NCBI GenBank assembly: GCA_024693165.1
Contig: JAILLM010000024.1
Coordinates: forward strand, 1 to 11,336
Length of the DNA stretch: 11,336 nucleotides
Origin: Bacilli bacterium
Lineage (GTDB): Bacteria; Bacillota_I; Bacilli_A; RF39; UBA660
Direction: 5' to 3'
Below the pieces are notes generated by a model. It had not been told where the DNA came from. It saw only the letters and a program-made list of their open reading frames with translations, and searched no databases. Positions 5,775 to 11,336 of this stretch are shown in pieces. Positions within the stretch are counted from its first letter, which is position 1, and each line of letters opens with the position of its first letter. Made by a program: the position numbers and the translations under genes.

Positions 5775-6422
5775 ATGAAGAAAAAATTAATAATAATTTG
5801 TGTATTAGTGTTATTTTTTGTTCCAATAATGTATTTCTTATATGTATATAATGTACTTCCACATAAAGCATATGATAGTTCAAACTTTAATATCAAAGTA
5901 TATAAAAGTTCAATAGATAAAGATGAAGATGGAATTGATGATCAAACTGATATATTAAATAGTGTAAGAGAATATATAAGTAAAAAACCTAAATATAAAT
6001 CTAAGTATTATGGAACTGGATATCCAAATGATGAATATGGAGCATGTACTGATGTTGTAGCTTTTGGTTTACTAGGAGCCGGTTATGATCTAAGAAAATT
6101 ATTAAGTAATGATGTTAAGAATAATCGAAGTGAATACAATATTAAAGAAATGGATATTAATATAGATTTCAGAAGAGTATTAAATATTAATATATATTTA
6201 AAAAGAAATCATATTAGTTTAACAACAGATATAACTAAAATAGAAGAATGGCAAGGCGGAGATATCATAGTATTCTCAAAGCATATTGGAATTGTTTCTG
6301 ATAAAAGAAATAAAAAAGGTATTCCATTCTTAATACATCATGCATATCCTGGTCAATTACGTTATGAAGAAGATATCCTAGAAAATTATGATGACATAAT
6401 TGGACATTATAGAATAAGTTAA
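5775..6422 (+). CDS. DUF1287 family protein, membrane anchored
   Basis: 215-residue protein with a Lys-rich start, a hydrophobic segment at about residues 5-25 and an extracytoplasmic DUF1287 domain. The family signature is clear: YYGTGYPNDEYGACTDVV (C91), AGYDL (102-106), INIDFRRV (129-135), EEWQGGDIIVF (157-167), HIGIVSDKR (H170, D176) and GHYR (210-213). The conserved Cys and His suggest a papain-like or NlpC/P60-like fold, but no activity is established to my knowledge. D48, D50, D52 and D55 form a DxDxDGxxD loop typical of calcium-binding repeats. The ATG at 5775 is preferred over 5769 because it leaves 5 nt after the weak GGTAGA (5764-5769). No terminator separates it from the next gene. 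A cell-wall or peptide target is inference only. Confidence 0.88.
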   Translation: MKKKLIIICVLVLFFVPIMYFLYVYNVLPHKAYDSSNFNIKVYKSSIDKDEDGIDDQTDILNSVREYISKKPKYKSKYYGTGYPNDEYGACTDVVAFGLLGAGYDLRKLLSNDVKNNRSEYNIKEMDINIDFRRVLNINIYLKRNHISLTTDITKIEEWQGGDIIVFSKHIGIVSDKRNKKGIPFLIHHAYPGQLRYEEDILENYDDIIGHYRIS

Positions 6423-6424
6423 GT

Positions 6425-6453
6425 TTGCATTAAATAAATATAAATGATATATT
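6425..6453 (+). promoter_or_regulatory. Sigma-A-type promoter with extended -10
   Basis: TTGCAT (6425-6430), 17 nt and TATATT (6448-6453) with TG at 6445-6446. It starts 2 nt after the stop codon of the DUF1287 gene and would give a leader of about 20 nt. Confidence 0.6.
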
Positions 6454-6479
6454 ACAACTAGAGAAAAGTAGGTATAAAG

Positions 6480-6983
6480 ATGAAAGTATTTAGAGATAAT
6501 TGTGTTTACGTGCAAATGGACGATTTAGTTCAACTATTAACTTTATCAGACGGAGTCCCTGATACTATAATGAAGAAACTTCATTCAGAAAATGAAATAA
6601 CAGTGGATGACACTAATAGATTTGATTTTGTTAAATTTGATTTACCAGAAGAAGTATTCTTTTTCAAAAGACAAGATTGGATTATAGATTATGAAAACTA
6701 TAAAGATTTAGATGATGAAAAACTTGAAAAGATAGCTCATGAACTATATCTTAATAGTGAAAGTATCGTTAATAATTTTAATATTTTGCCAAAAGATGAT
6801 CAAAAGTCAAATTATGGTAGAAGTATGTTAATGGAGCATGTTAAACTAAGACATATAATTCATAACTTAAGACATTTAGCAGCTTATAAAAGTGGAGTTA
6901 TGAATATGGTTATTCCAGGTGAAGAGCTTGGTGAAGTTTTAGACATAACTCAAGAGCAAGCAAAGAAAGCAGTTTTTAGATAA
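6480..6983 (+). CDS. Hypothetical protein (167 aa)
   Basis: I do not recognise this soluble, acidic protein. It has no membrane segment or signal peptide. Residues 1-40 read like a small alpha/beta unit, FFFKRQDWIIDYENY lies at about 60-74, and the rest is mostly helical, including LDDEKLEKIAHELYLNSESIVNNF and MLMEHVKLRHIIHNLRHLAAYKSGV (about 116-140). HxxxLRH-like histidines in that helix could bind a ligand or metal, but this is a guess. The ribosome binding site is weak (AGTAGG at 6468-6473). Its own promoter lies at 6425-6453 and a terminator overlaps its stop, so it can be a single-gene unit. Confidence 0.72.
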   Translation: MKVFRDNCVYVQMDDLVQLLTLSDGVPDTIMKKLHSENEITVDDTNRFDFVKFDLPEEVFFFKRQDWIIDYENYKDLDDEKLEKIAHELYLNSESIVNNFNILPKDDQKSNYGRSMLMEHVKLRHIIHNLRHLAAYKSGVMNMVIPGEELGEVLDITQEQAKKAVFR

Positions 6984-6993
6984 CTGCTTTTTT
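6966..6993 (+). terminator. Intrinsic terminator overlapping the stop codon
   Basis: AAAGCAGTT (6966-6974) pairs with AACTGCTTT (6982-6990) around TTTAGAT, with Ts to 6993. The 5' arm encodes the last residues of the protein and the stop codon TAA (6981-6983) lies at the loop and start of the 3' arm. Confidence 0.88.
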
Positions 6994-7065
6994 ATTGTTA
7001 AATAATATATTTTATCCATAATTCGTATAATATGATAAAATATATACTATAATAGGAGGTAAGTA

Positions 7066-7683
7066 ATGGCAAGAGAATTTGAACAAGAATCAATGATTAA
7101 AACAAAATCAGAATTGATTAACGAATTAAAAACATACAAAAAAATATTAAGCGGAAATTTATATAATTATATAAAAAGTTTAATTCAATTAAACAACTCT
7201 TCACTTGAAAATAAACTATCTAATGAAGAATTAGCTTTAATAGAAAACATTCCAGTATTTTATGATATCACATTATTTAATATTTATTATTTAACAAAAG
7301 AATATAGTAATAATCATCCAGAAGTTACTGTTGATGAACAAATTAATAATATTAAACTTCATGATAGTAGTTATATGAAAGGTAATTTATTATTTGATTT
7401 ATATTTTAGTCAATCAAATGACACAAGAAGACAAGAAGTTAATTTCTATAGTAAAGTAAATGATCAAAACCATTTTGAATTATTAGATGATCAAGTATCT
7501 AAAGAATTACAATATGAACATACTAAAACTAATCCATATGGTTATGTACCAGGTAAATATGGTGGACCTGCATCTCATTGGCAATTTGAACATGAAAAGA
7601 AAATTGAAAAACTTGAACGTGAACTTCAAGACAAAGAGGTAGAAATATTCCAAACGAAGAAGAAAAAGAACGTATTAAATTAA
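7066..7683 (+). CDS. Hypothetical protein, 5' part of a frameshifted gene
   Basis: I do not recognise the family. As it stands the frame gives 205 residues, but the last dozen (IFQTKKKKNVLN) are probably out of frame. The N-terminal 80 residues are helical (KTKSELINELKTYKKIL, then LALIENIPVFYDITLFNIYYLTKEY), with no signal peptide. Residues 155-172 form a Gly/Pro/Tyr-rich stretch (NPYGYVPGKYGGPASHW), followed by a charged coiled coil (176-193). Restoring one A in the run at 7642-7645 joins it to the frame at 7644-7835 and gives a 256-residue protein that passes smoothly from LQDKEVE to NIPNEEEKERIK. AGGAGGT at 7054-7060 is a strong ribosome binding site 5 nt before the ATG. TATAAT at 7026-7031 is a possible -10. 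Confidence 0.65.
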   Translation: MAREFEQESMIKTKSELINELKTYKKILSGNLYNYIKSLIQLNNSSLENKLSNEELALIENIPVFYDITLFNIYYLTKEYSNNHPEVTVDEQINNIKLHDSSYMKGNLLFDLYFSQSNDTRRQEVNFYSKVNDQNHFELLDDQVSKELQYEHTKTNPYGYVPGKYGGPASHWQFEHEKKIEKLERELQDKEVEIFQTKKKKNVLN

Positions 7684-7835
7684 TGCAAGATTATAACAAA
7701 TCATTAATGGAATACTTTAAAGTTGATGAAAGTGCATTTAAAGAAGAAGTAAAATTTGGTAGTAATAAAGTTAGAAAAATTCTAGGACAAAAAGTTAACG
7801 GCATCAAAGTATATAACAATATAAGATATATGTAA
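7644..7835 (+). pseudogene. 3' part of the same hypothetical gene, in the -1 frame
   Basis: From AAT at 7644 the -1 frame reads NIPNEEEKERIKLMQDYN and continues through LMEYFKVDESAFKEEVKFG and NKVRKILGQKVNGIKVYN to TAA at 7833-7835. The composition is protein-like and continues the coiled coil of the upstream part. No ribosome binding site precedes it. An ATG at 7683 overlaps the upstream stop as TAATG, so a separate coupled 50-residue product is possible, but it would leave the plausible residues before that ATG unexplained. The next gene starts 2 nt after this stop, which fits a translated and coupled frame. I favour a one-base deletion, either real or a sequencing error. Confidence 0.7.
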
Positions 7836-7837
7836 TC

Positions 7838-8476
7838 ATGAAGAATCTATTTTTAATAAGACATGGCAAATCTTCATCTAATAGTATGAAAAATAAAGAT
7901 GAAGGACTACCAGATAATAAAGTATATTTAACTGAAATTGGAAAACAACAAGCAAAAGAAGCTGGTATTTTTCTAAAAGATTACTTTGAAAATAATGCAT
8001 TAGATTATGATTCATCAATTATGTTTAATAGTCCTTTTGTTAGAACTAGAGAAACAAGTGATATTATTAATGAAATTTTAGATATTAAAACTAAAAAAGA
8101 AGATCCGTTATTAATTGAACATCAATATGGATTATTTAGTGATACCGATTGGAAAATAACAAAACAAAAGCACCCTGAATTCTTTGAGTATTATAATAAC
8201 TTTTATCATAATGATGGTAAATTTTATGTTAGATTTCCAATGGGTGAAAGTGGATTAGATGTTTATGTTAGAACATATCTATTCCTTGATAGAATTAATA
8301 AACATTATAATGATTATGAAAATATTTTGGTTGTTACTCATGGTAATGTTATTAAAACATTCTTTATGAATCTTTTAGATTATTCACCAGAATGGTTTTC
8401 TCATGAAAAACCAATTAACAATTGTGCAATTGAACTTATAGATGAAGAAAAGAAAATTAAAATACTACGTAAATAG
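7838..8476 (+). CDS. Histidine phosphatase family protein (phosphoglycerate mutase-like)
   Basis: 212-residue cytoplasmic enzyme of the histidine phosphatase superfamily, branch 1. The catalytic motif LIRHGKS gives R8 and the phosphate-accepting H9. R69 in SPFVRTRET, the likely proton donor E94 in LIEHQYG and H168 in VVTHGN complete the active site. Substrates in this family range from sugar phosphates to phosphoproteins and nucleotides, and the sequence does not settle which applies. The segment at about 99-140 between E94 and H168, with HPEFFEYYNNFYH and RFPMGES, resembles fungal-type and plant-type phosphatases that bind the substrate with such an insert. No ribosome binding site is visible. 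The ATG follows the stop at 7833-7835 by 2 nt, so translation probably depends on coupling to the preceding frameshifted gene. Confidence 0.9.
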   Translation: MKNLFLIRHGKSSSNSMKNKDEGLPDNKVYLTEIGKQQAKEAGIFLKDYFENNALDYDSSIMFNSPFVRTRETSDIINEILDIKTKKEDPLLIEHQYGLFSDTDWKITKQKHPEFFEYYNNFYHNDGKFYVRFPMGESGLDVYVRTYLFLDRINKHYNDYENILVVTHGNVIKTFFMNLLDYSPEWFSHEKPINNCAIELIDEEKKIKILRK

Positions 8477-8488
8477 TAGTATTTTTTT
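8460..8488 (+). terminator. Intrinsic terminator of the phosphatase gene
   Basis: AAATACTAC (8460-8468) pairs with GTAGTATTT (8476-8484) around a 7-nt loop, with Ts to 8488. It overlaps the last codons and the TAG stop (8474-8476). Confidence 0.9.
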
Positions 8489-8518
8489 ATTTGATTTAAA
8501 AATCTATTGAAACAAGTA

Positions 8519-8527
8519 TGCTATTAT
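8519..8527 (+). promoter_or_regulatory. Candidate extended -10 promoter for the SDR gene
   Basis: TGC-TATTAT (8519-8527). No -35 with normal spacing is seen. TTGAAA at 8507-8512 is only 9 nt upstream. Transcription would start near 8534, at the ribosome binding site. Confidence 0.4.
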
Positions 8528-8548
8528 AAATATAAGGAGATGATATTT

Positions 8549-9307
8549 ATGTTCAATTATAATGGAAAGGTAGTCGTAGTAAGCGGTGCTTCTTCTGGAT
8601 TAGGTAAGCAAATGGCAAAGGCTTTTGCTAAACAAGGGGCTAATCTAGTAATAACTGCTAGAAGATTGGAAAAATTAGAGGAATTATCTAATGAAATTAA
8701 AGCAATGGGAGTAGATTGCTTACCAATCAAATGCGACGTAACAAATGTTGAAGAAGTAAATAATGCTGCAAAGATTGCTGAAGAGCATTTTGGAAAAGTA
8801 GATGTTCTAGTTAACTGTGCAGGGTCTGCTAAAAACGCAGGGGTTCTAGAAATGACAAATGAAGAATGGGATTTCACAATTGATACTGATATGAATTCAG
8901 TATTTTATGTAACAAGAGCATTCGGAAATATAATGAAGAAGAATCATTATGGAAGAATAATTAATATAGCTTCTATGTATGGTATGGTTGGAAATATGGC
9001 AATGGGTACAATCGCATATCACACATCAAAAGGTGGAGTTATAAACTTTACTCGTGCAGCAGCAGCTGAACTTGCTAAAGAAGGTATAACTGTAAATGCT
9101 ATTTGTCCTGGATATTTTGATACAGAGTTAACTCATGATACATTAATAACTCCTGAGTTTACTCAATATATGCAAGCTACTGTTCCAGTAGGAAGATATG
9201 GTAAAGAAGGAGAACTTAATTCTGCTGCTATCTTCTTAGGTGCTGAAGAATCAAGTTATGTAACTGGAGTAATTCTTCCAATCGATGGAGGATATACTTG
9301 CGTTTAA
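8549..9307 (+). CDS. Short-chain dehydrogenase/reductase (SDR) family oxidoreductase
   Basis: 252-residue classical SDR, a cytoplasmic NAD(P)-dependent oxidoreductase. The cofactor-binding turn is SGASSGLG (12-19), D63 lies in CDVTN, and NCAG (89-92) is a variant of NNAG. The catalytic tetrad is N116, S142, Y157 and K161 (YHTSK), with PG at 187-188. R38 and R39 after the second strand suggest a preference for NADP(H), which is inference. The sequence resembles gluconate 5-dehydrogenase and 3-oxoacyl-ACP reductase types, but the substrate cannot be read from it and no fatty acid or sugar genes are nearby. AAGGAGATG at 8534-8542 selects the ATG at 8549 over in-frame starts at 8507 and 8540. There is no strong terminator after it, only a hairpin without a T-run (9305-9332). 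Confidence 0.93.
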   Translation: MFNYNGKVVVVSGASSGLGKQMAKAFAKQGANLVITARRLEKLEELSNEIKAMGVDCLPIKCDVTNVEEVNNAAKIAEEHFGKVDVLVNCAGSAKNAGVLEMTNEEWDFTIDTDMNSVFYVTRAFGNIMKKNHYGRIINIASMYGMVGNMAMGTIAYHTSKGGVINFTRAAAAELAKEGITVNAICPGYFDTELTHDTLITPEFTQYMQATVPVGRYGKEGELNSAAIFLGAEESSYVTGVILPIDGGYTCV

Positions 9308-9318
9308 TCTTAGATATA

Positions 9319-9347
9319 TTGTAAAAAGATTAGTCATTTATTATAAT
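9319..9347 (+). promoter_or_regulatory. Sigma-A-type promoter of the DUF4176 gene
   Basis: TTGTAA (9319-9324), 17 nt and consensus TATAAT (9342-9347). Transcription would start near 9354, giving a leader of about 15 nt with AGAGGTG at 9358-9364. Confidence 0.65.
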
Positions 9348-9368
9348 TAGTAATGAAAGAGGTGTAAT

Positions 9369-9749
9369 ATGTATAATACGTATTTAGCGATTGGATCAAT
9401 AGTTATGCTTAAAGGCGAAGGAAAAAAGATAATGGTAATTGGTTATTGTGGTTTAGACGGTAACGGTAAAACATCTGATTATATGGGTGTAACTTATCCA
9501 GAAGGTTACATGAGTGCTGATTCAATTATAGGTTTTAATGAAATTGAAGTATTACAAGTTCTTCATGAAGGATATAAAGATGTTGAACAAGATAGATACT
9601 TTTCTGAATTAAGTGCATTCCTTCAAGGTATAAATAGAAAAAGTTCTCAAACTGTACCATTTGTTAATACACCAACTCAACCAGTACAACCAACTCAACC
9701 AGTACAAGGTTCTAATACAAATGATAATGGCGATATAGATACAATATAA
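9369..9749 (+). CDS. DUF4176 domain-containing protein
   Basis: 126 residues. The first 90 match DUF4176: a small beta-rich domain with YLAIGSIVMLKGEGKKIMVIGY (5-26), DYMGVTYPEGYMSADSIIGFN (37-57) and VLHEGYKD (64-71). Proteins with this domain often lie near type VII (ESX-like) secretion genes in Firmicutes, but no such gene is in this window, and the biochemical role is unknown. Residues 91-126 form a low-complexity tail with a duplicated PTQPVQ unit (102-113) and an Asn/Asp-rich end, probably disordered. There is no signal peptide or membrane segment. It has its own promoter at 9319-9347, AGAGGTG at 9358-9364 before the ATG and a terminator after the stop, so it is a single-gene unit. Confidence 0.85.
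   Translation: MYNTYLAIGSIVMLKGEGKKIMVIGYCGLDGNGKTSDYMGVTYPEGYMSADSIIGFNEIEVLQVLHEGYKDVEQDRYFSELSAFLQGINRKSSQTVPFVNTPTQPVQPTQPVQGSNTNDNGDIDTI
9672..9707 (+). repeat. Perfect 18-bp tandem duplication in the DUF4176 gene
   Basis: Two identical 18-bp units (9672-9689 and 9690-9707), each encoding PTQPVQ. Copy number could change by slippage without breaking the frame. Confidence 0.9.
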
Positions 9750-9756
9750 TTAAATT

Positions 9757-9781
9757 GAGAGTTTTGAACTCTCTTTTTTTA
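9757..9781 (+). terminator. Intrinsic terminator of the DUF4176 gene
   Basis: GAGAGTT (9757-9763) pairs with AACTCTC (9767-9773) around TTG, followed by a long T-run. Confidence 0.9.
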
Positions 9782-9798
9782 TGATTTCTTTAATTTTA

Positions 9799-9807
9799 TG
9801 GTATTAT
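9799..9807 (+). promoter_or_regulatory. Candidate extended -10 promoter of the thioredoxin-like operon
   Basis: TGG-TATTAT (9799-9807), 18 nt after the preceding terminator. No clear -35 is visible. Transcription would start near 9814, 5 nt before the ribosome binding site. Confidence 0.4.
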
Positions 9808-9827
9808 ATTATGTGAATGGAGGAAGC

Positions 9828-10625
9828 ATGAAAAACAATTTATTTATAATAATTACTGGTTTTATTGTTTTAGTATTAGTTTCTATTTGTTTAGTTACTA
9901 TGTCAGCAAAACCAACATATTCAAAATTAAGTTATAGTGAATTTGAAAAACTAGATACTGGATTAGTTTATTTCGGTGAATTAGATTCAGATGTTAAGAA
10001 AATATTAAAAGATTATGATAGAAATTATTCTATTAAAGAATACATTGTTCAAGAATTCGATATTGATTCTTTAAATCAATTATTAAATGATAATAAATTA
10101 ACTAAAATTGAAGAACAAGGATTTGTATTCGTAAATAATAGTGTTCCTGTTTGGTCAGGAAATAAATCATTTGAAGAAAAGTCTTTAAATGAAGAAATCA
10201 ATTATCAAATAAATGGAACATTAAGATCATCTGATATTGTATATAATATTCCTACAAAAATTAATGATATGGTCAATTTAATTAATAGAAATAAATATAC
10301 AGTAACAGTATTAAGCAAATCTGATTGTAGTTATTGTACTTTATATCAACCTGTTATAAATAATATAGTTAAGAAATATGGTGTTGATCTATATTATTTA
10401 GATAAAGATGATTTTACAGAAAAAGAGTTTGATAAGTTTAAAAATCTTGATTTAGAAATTAAAGCTGAATGTACTACAACAGATACAGCTACAACAACAA
10501 AAGGTATTTTGTCTTATCCATTATTATTAATAACTAAAAAAGGAAAGTCAGTTGATTGTCTACTAGGATATCAAAGTGAAAGCGAAGTCCTTGAGTTATT
10601 ATCTAAGTATAATATAATTAAATAA
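9828..10625 (+). CDS. Membrane-anchored thioredoxin-like protein
   Basis: 265 residues. A hydrophobic segment at about 5-26 anchors the protein, so the rest should lie outside the membrane. The C-terminal half is a thioredoxin fold: strand VTVLSKSDCSYC with the CxxC pair C167/C170, helix to about 183, strand VDLYYLD (186-192), then SYP with the likely cis-proline P231, strand LLLITKKGK (232-240) and a final helix. C215 and C244 could form a further disulfide. Residues 45-130 look like a second, degenerate thioredoxin fold without CxxC (GLVYFGELDSDVKKIL at the start, GFVFVNNSVPVWSG near its end). A role in disulfide exchange outside the cell is likely but not shown. GGAGGAAG at 9819-9826 selects the ATG at 9828 over 9798. 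The PH-like gene follows after 13 nt. Confidence 0.85.
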   Translation: MKNNLFIIITGFIVLVLVSICLVTMSAKPTYSKLSYSEFEKLDTGLVYFGELDSDVKKILKDYDRNYSIKEYIVQEFDIDSLNQLLNDNKLTKIEEQGFVFVNNSVPVWSGNKSFEEKSLNEEINYQINGTLRSSDIVYNIPTKINDMVNLINRNKYTVTVLSKSDCSYCTLYQPVINNIVKKYGVDLYYLDKDDFTEKEFDKFKNLDLEIKAECTTTDTATTTKGILSYPLLLITKKGKSVDCLLGYQSESEVLELLSKYNIIK

Positions 10626-10638
10626 AGAAGGTGTAATT

Positions 10639-11088
10639 ATGTTTGAATCATGTTTTGAAAGAGTGGAAGCTTTTAAAAAGAAATTTCCGTTAACAGTTTG
10701 CTGGAGAATTAAAAAGCATTCTGAAATTATTGAAAAGCATTTAAATCCAAATGAACAATTATTATTTGCATTCGCAGCACAATTAAATGAAGGAAAATGG
10801 CATTTATTTGATACTGCTATTATTGCTCTTACTTCAGAAAGAATAATAATTGGTCATAAAGGACTTATTTATGGTTACAACTTTATAACTGTTACTCCAG
10901 ATATGTATAATGATTTAACTATTAAAGCAGGACTTATTTGGGGAACAATTATTATTGATACAGTAAAAGAAAAAATTACATTATCTAATATTGATAAGAA
11001 TGCTCTTCCTGAGATTGAAACTTATATAACCACATTTATGGAAGAAGCTAAAAAACAATACGCAAGAAGAGAAAAAAAAGGTAAATAA
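10639..11088 (+). CDS. PH-domain-like (bPH) protein
   Basis: 149 residues. Residues 28-135 fit a bacterial pleckstrin-homology-like domain: a helix IIEKHLNPNEQLLFAFAA, strand and turn NEGKWHLFDTAIIALTSERIIIGHKGLIYGY (50-80), strands to IDTVKEKITLSNI (106-118) and a final helix ETYITTFMEEAKKQYARR. The LTSERIIIGHKG motif is the best family marker. There is no signal peptide or membrane segment, so it is probably cytoplasmic. The function is unknown. GAAGGTG at 10627-10633 precedes the ATG by 5 nt, the upstream stop is 13 nt away, and the next start comes 1 nt after its own stop, so the three genes probably form one operon. Its 3' end (11028 onward) reappears inverted at the end of the window. 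Confidence 0.75.
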   Translation: MFESCFERVEAFKKKFPLTVCWRIKKHSEIIEKHLNPNEQLLFAFAAQLNEGKWHLFDTAIIALTSERIIIGHKGLIYGYNFITVTPDMYNDLTIKAGLIWGTIIIDTVKEKITLSNIDKNALPEIETYITTFMEEAKKQYARREKKGK

Positions 11089-11336
11089 AATGAAAAGATA
11101 TATTCGTGTAATAAGTTTAATTATTATTCTAGTTGGTTTATTTATTTATTTTAAAAACAAACCAGTAAATTATGAAATTGATTATTCCTTAAATGATTAT
11201 AAGGTTTATGAGAAATATAATAAGAATGATAAATATTATTCATTTAAACTTATTACACGAATATATCTTTTCATTTTATTTACCTTTTTTTTCTCTTCTT
11301 GCGTATTGTTTTTTAGCTTCTTCCATAAATGTGGTT
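11028..11336. repeat. 93-bp perfect inverted repeat ending at the window edge
   Basis: Bases 11244-11336 are the exact reverse complement of 11028-11120, with 123 nt between the arms and pairing that fails at once at 11121/11243. The left arm covers the end of the PH-like gene, the intergenic base and the first 31 bases of the next gene. The right arm reaches the last base of the window. This is the typical picture of a fold-back chimera at the end of a contig. A real palindrome is much less likely because the arms carry coding sequence. Confidence 0.95.
11090..11243 (+). CDS. N-terminal fragment of a membrane-anchored protein (truncated)
   Basis: The ATG at 11090 follows the upstream stop by 1 nt, with AAGGTA at 11078-11083 as ribosome binding site. 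The first 51 codons are trustworthy: basic start MKRYIR, a hydrophobic segment at about residues 5-21 (RVISLIIILVGLFIYF) and a polar Tyr/Asn/Lys-rich continuation. This predicts a single-pass or secreted protein with the bulk outside the membrane. The frame stays open to the end of the window, but everything from 11244 is a reverse-complement copy of 11028-11120 and so does not belong to the gene if the fold-back is an artefact. I recognise no family. Its place in an operon with the thioredoxin-like and PH-like genes suggests a shared envelope function, which is speculative. Confidence 0.6.

Noticed and set aside
7657..7671. Programmed -1 ribosomal frameshift at the A-rich stretch
   Set aside because: The sequence reads G AAA AAG in the zero frame, which is not a good X XXY YYZ heptamer, and the protein-like -1 frame begins earlier, at about 7644. 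A one-base deletion explains it better.
8557..8877. Open minus-strand frame inside the SDR gene
   Set aside because: Antisense to the SDR cofactor-binding region and of shadow-like composition.
9305..9332. Hairpin TAATCTT/AAGATTA after the SDR gene as a terminator
   Set aside because: The stem is only 7 bp with a 14-nt loop, and no T-run follows. It also overlaps the promoter of the next gene, so I do not call a terminator.
11244..11336. Coding continuation of the last open frame to the window end
   Set aside because: These bases are an inverted copy of 11028-11120, so the residues read there are antisense translation and probably not part of a real protein.
1..11336. A new defence, mobile or CRISPR-like system
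   Set aside because: I looked for direct repeats with spacers, transposase or integrase motifs, toxin-antitoxin pairs and nuclease/helicase modules on both strands and found none. The genes are mainly housekeeping plus scattered unknowns.

Overview
The window is AT-rich, densely packed bacterial DNA with every gene on the plus strand. It looks like a low-GC Firmicute of class Bacilli, possibly a lineage close to Erysipelotrichia or the Mollicutes-like gut clades. The reasons are the Bacillus-type order metG-tatD-rsmA-spoVG-divIC, a T-box leader in front of metG, GGAGG/AGGTGA ribosome binding sites and very low GC. Trp is encoded by TGG and no gene is broken by an in-frame TGA, so the standard code fits. 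No gene here ends in TGA either.

Layout. 9-1013: two proteins of unknown function, the first membrane anchored. 1031-1240: methionine-type T-box riboswitch. 1263-5146: housekeeping block with methionyl-tRNA synthetase, TatD nuclease, 16S rRNA dimethyltransferase RsmA (overlapping tatD), SpoVG and a DivIC/FtsB-type division protein. 5192-5562: tmRNA, with a 12-residue tag ending LAFA. 5596-5711: no gene seen, but an unassigned terminator follows. 5775-8476: a membrane-anchored DUF1287 protein, a hypothetical protein, a hypothetical gene carrying a frameshift, and a histidine phosphatase whose start sits 2 nt after the end of the frameshifted gene. 8549-9307: short-chain dehydrogenase. 9369-9749: DUF4176 protein with a Pro/Gln repeat tail. 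9828 to the end: apparent operon of a membrane-anchored thioredoxin-like protein, a bacterial PH-domain-like protein and the start of another membrane protein.

How it works together. The first half joins translation and RNA quality control (metG, rsmA, ssrA) with division and RNA-binding regulation (divIC, spoVG), as in the origin-proximal region of Bacillus, but many of the intervening Bacillus genes are absent. Most units are short, with their own promoter and a compact intrinsic terminator that often overlaps the stop codon. Several promoters have an extended -10 (TGn) and imply leaders of only about 10-20 nt.

The last 93 bases are a perfect reverse complement of 11028-11120, which most likely marks a fold-back assembly or amplification artefact at a contig end. 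I see no mobile element, CRISPR array, phage gene or defence system. The items most worth a second look are the T-box terminator layout, the inverted repeat that would mask the spoVG ribosome binding site in read-through RNA, the tmRNA tag, the frameshift near 7645 and the terminal fold-back.
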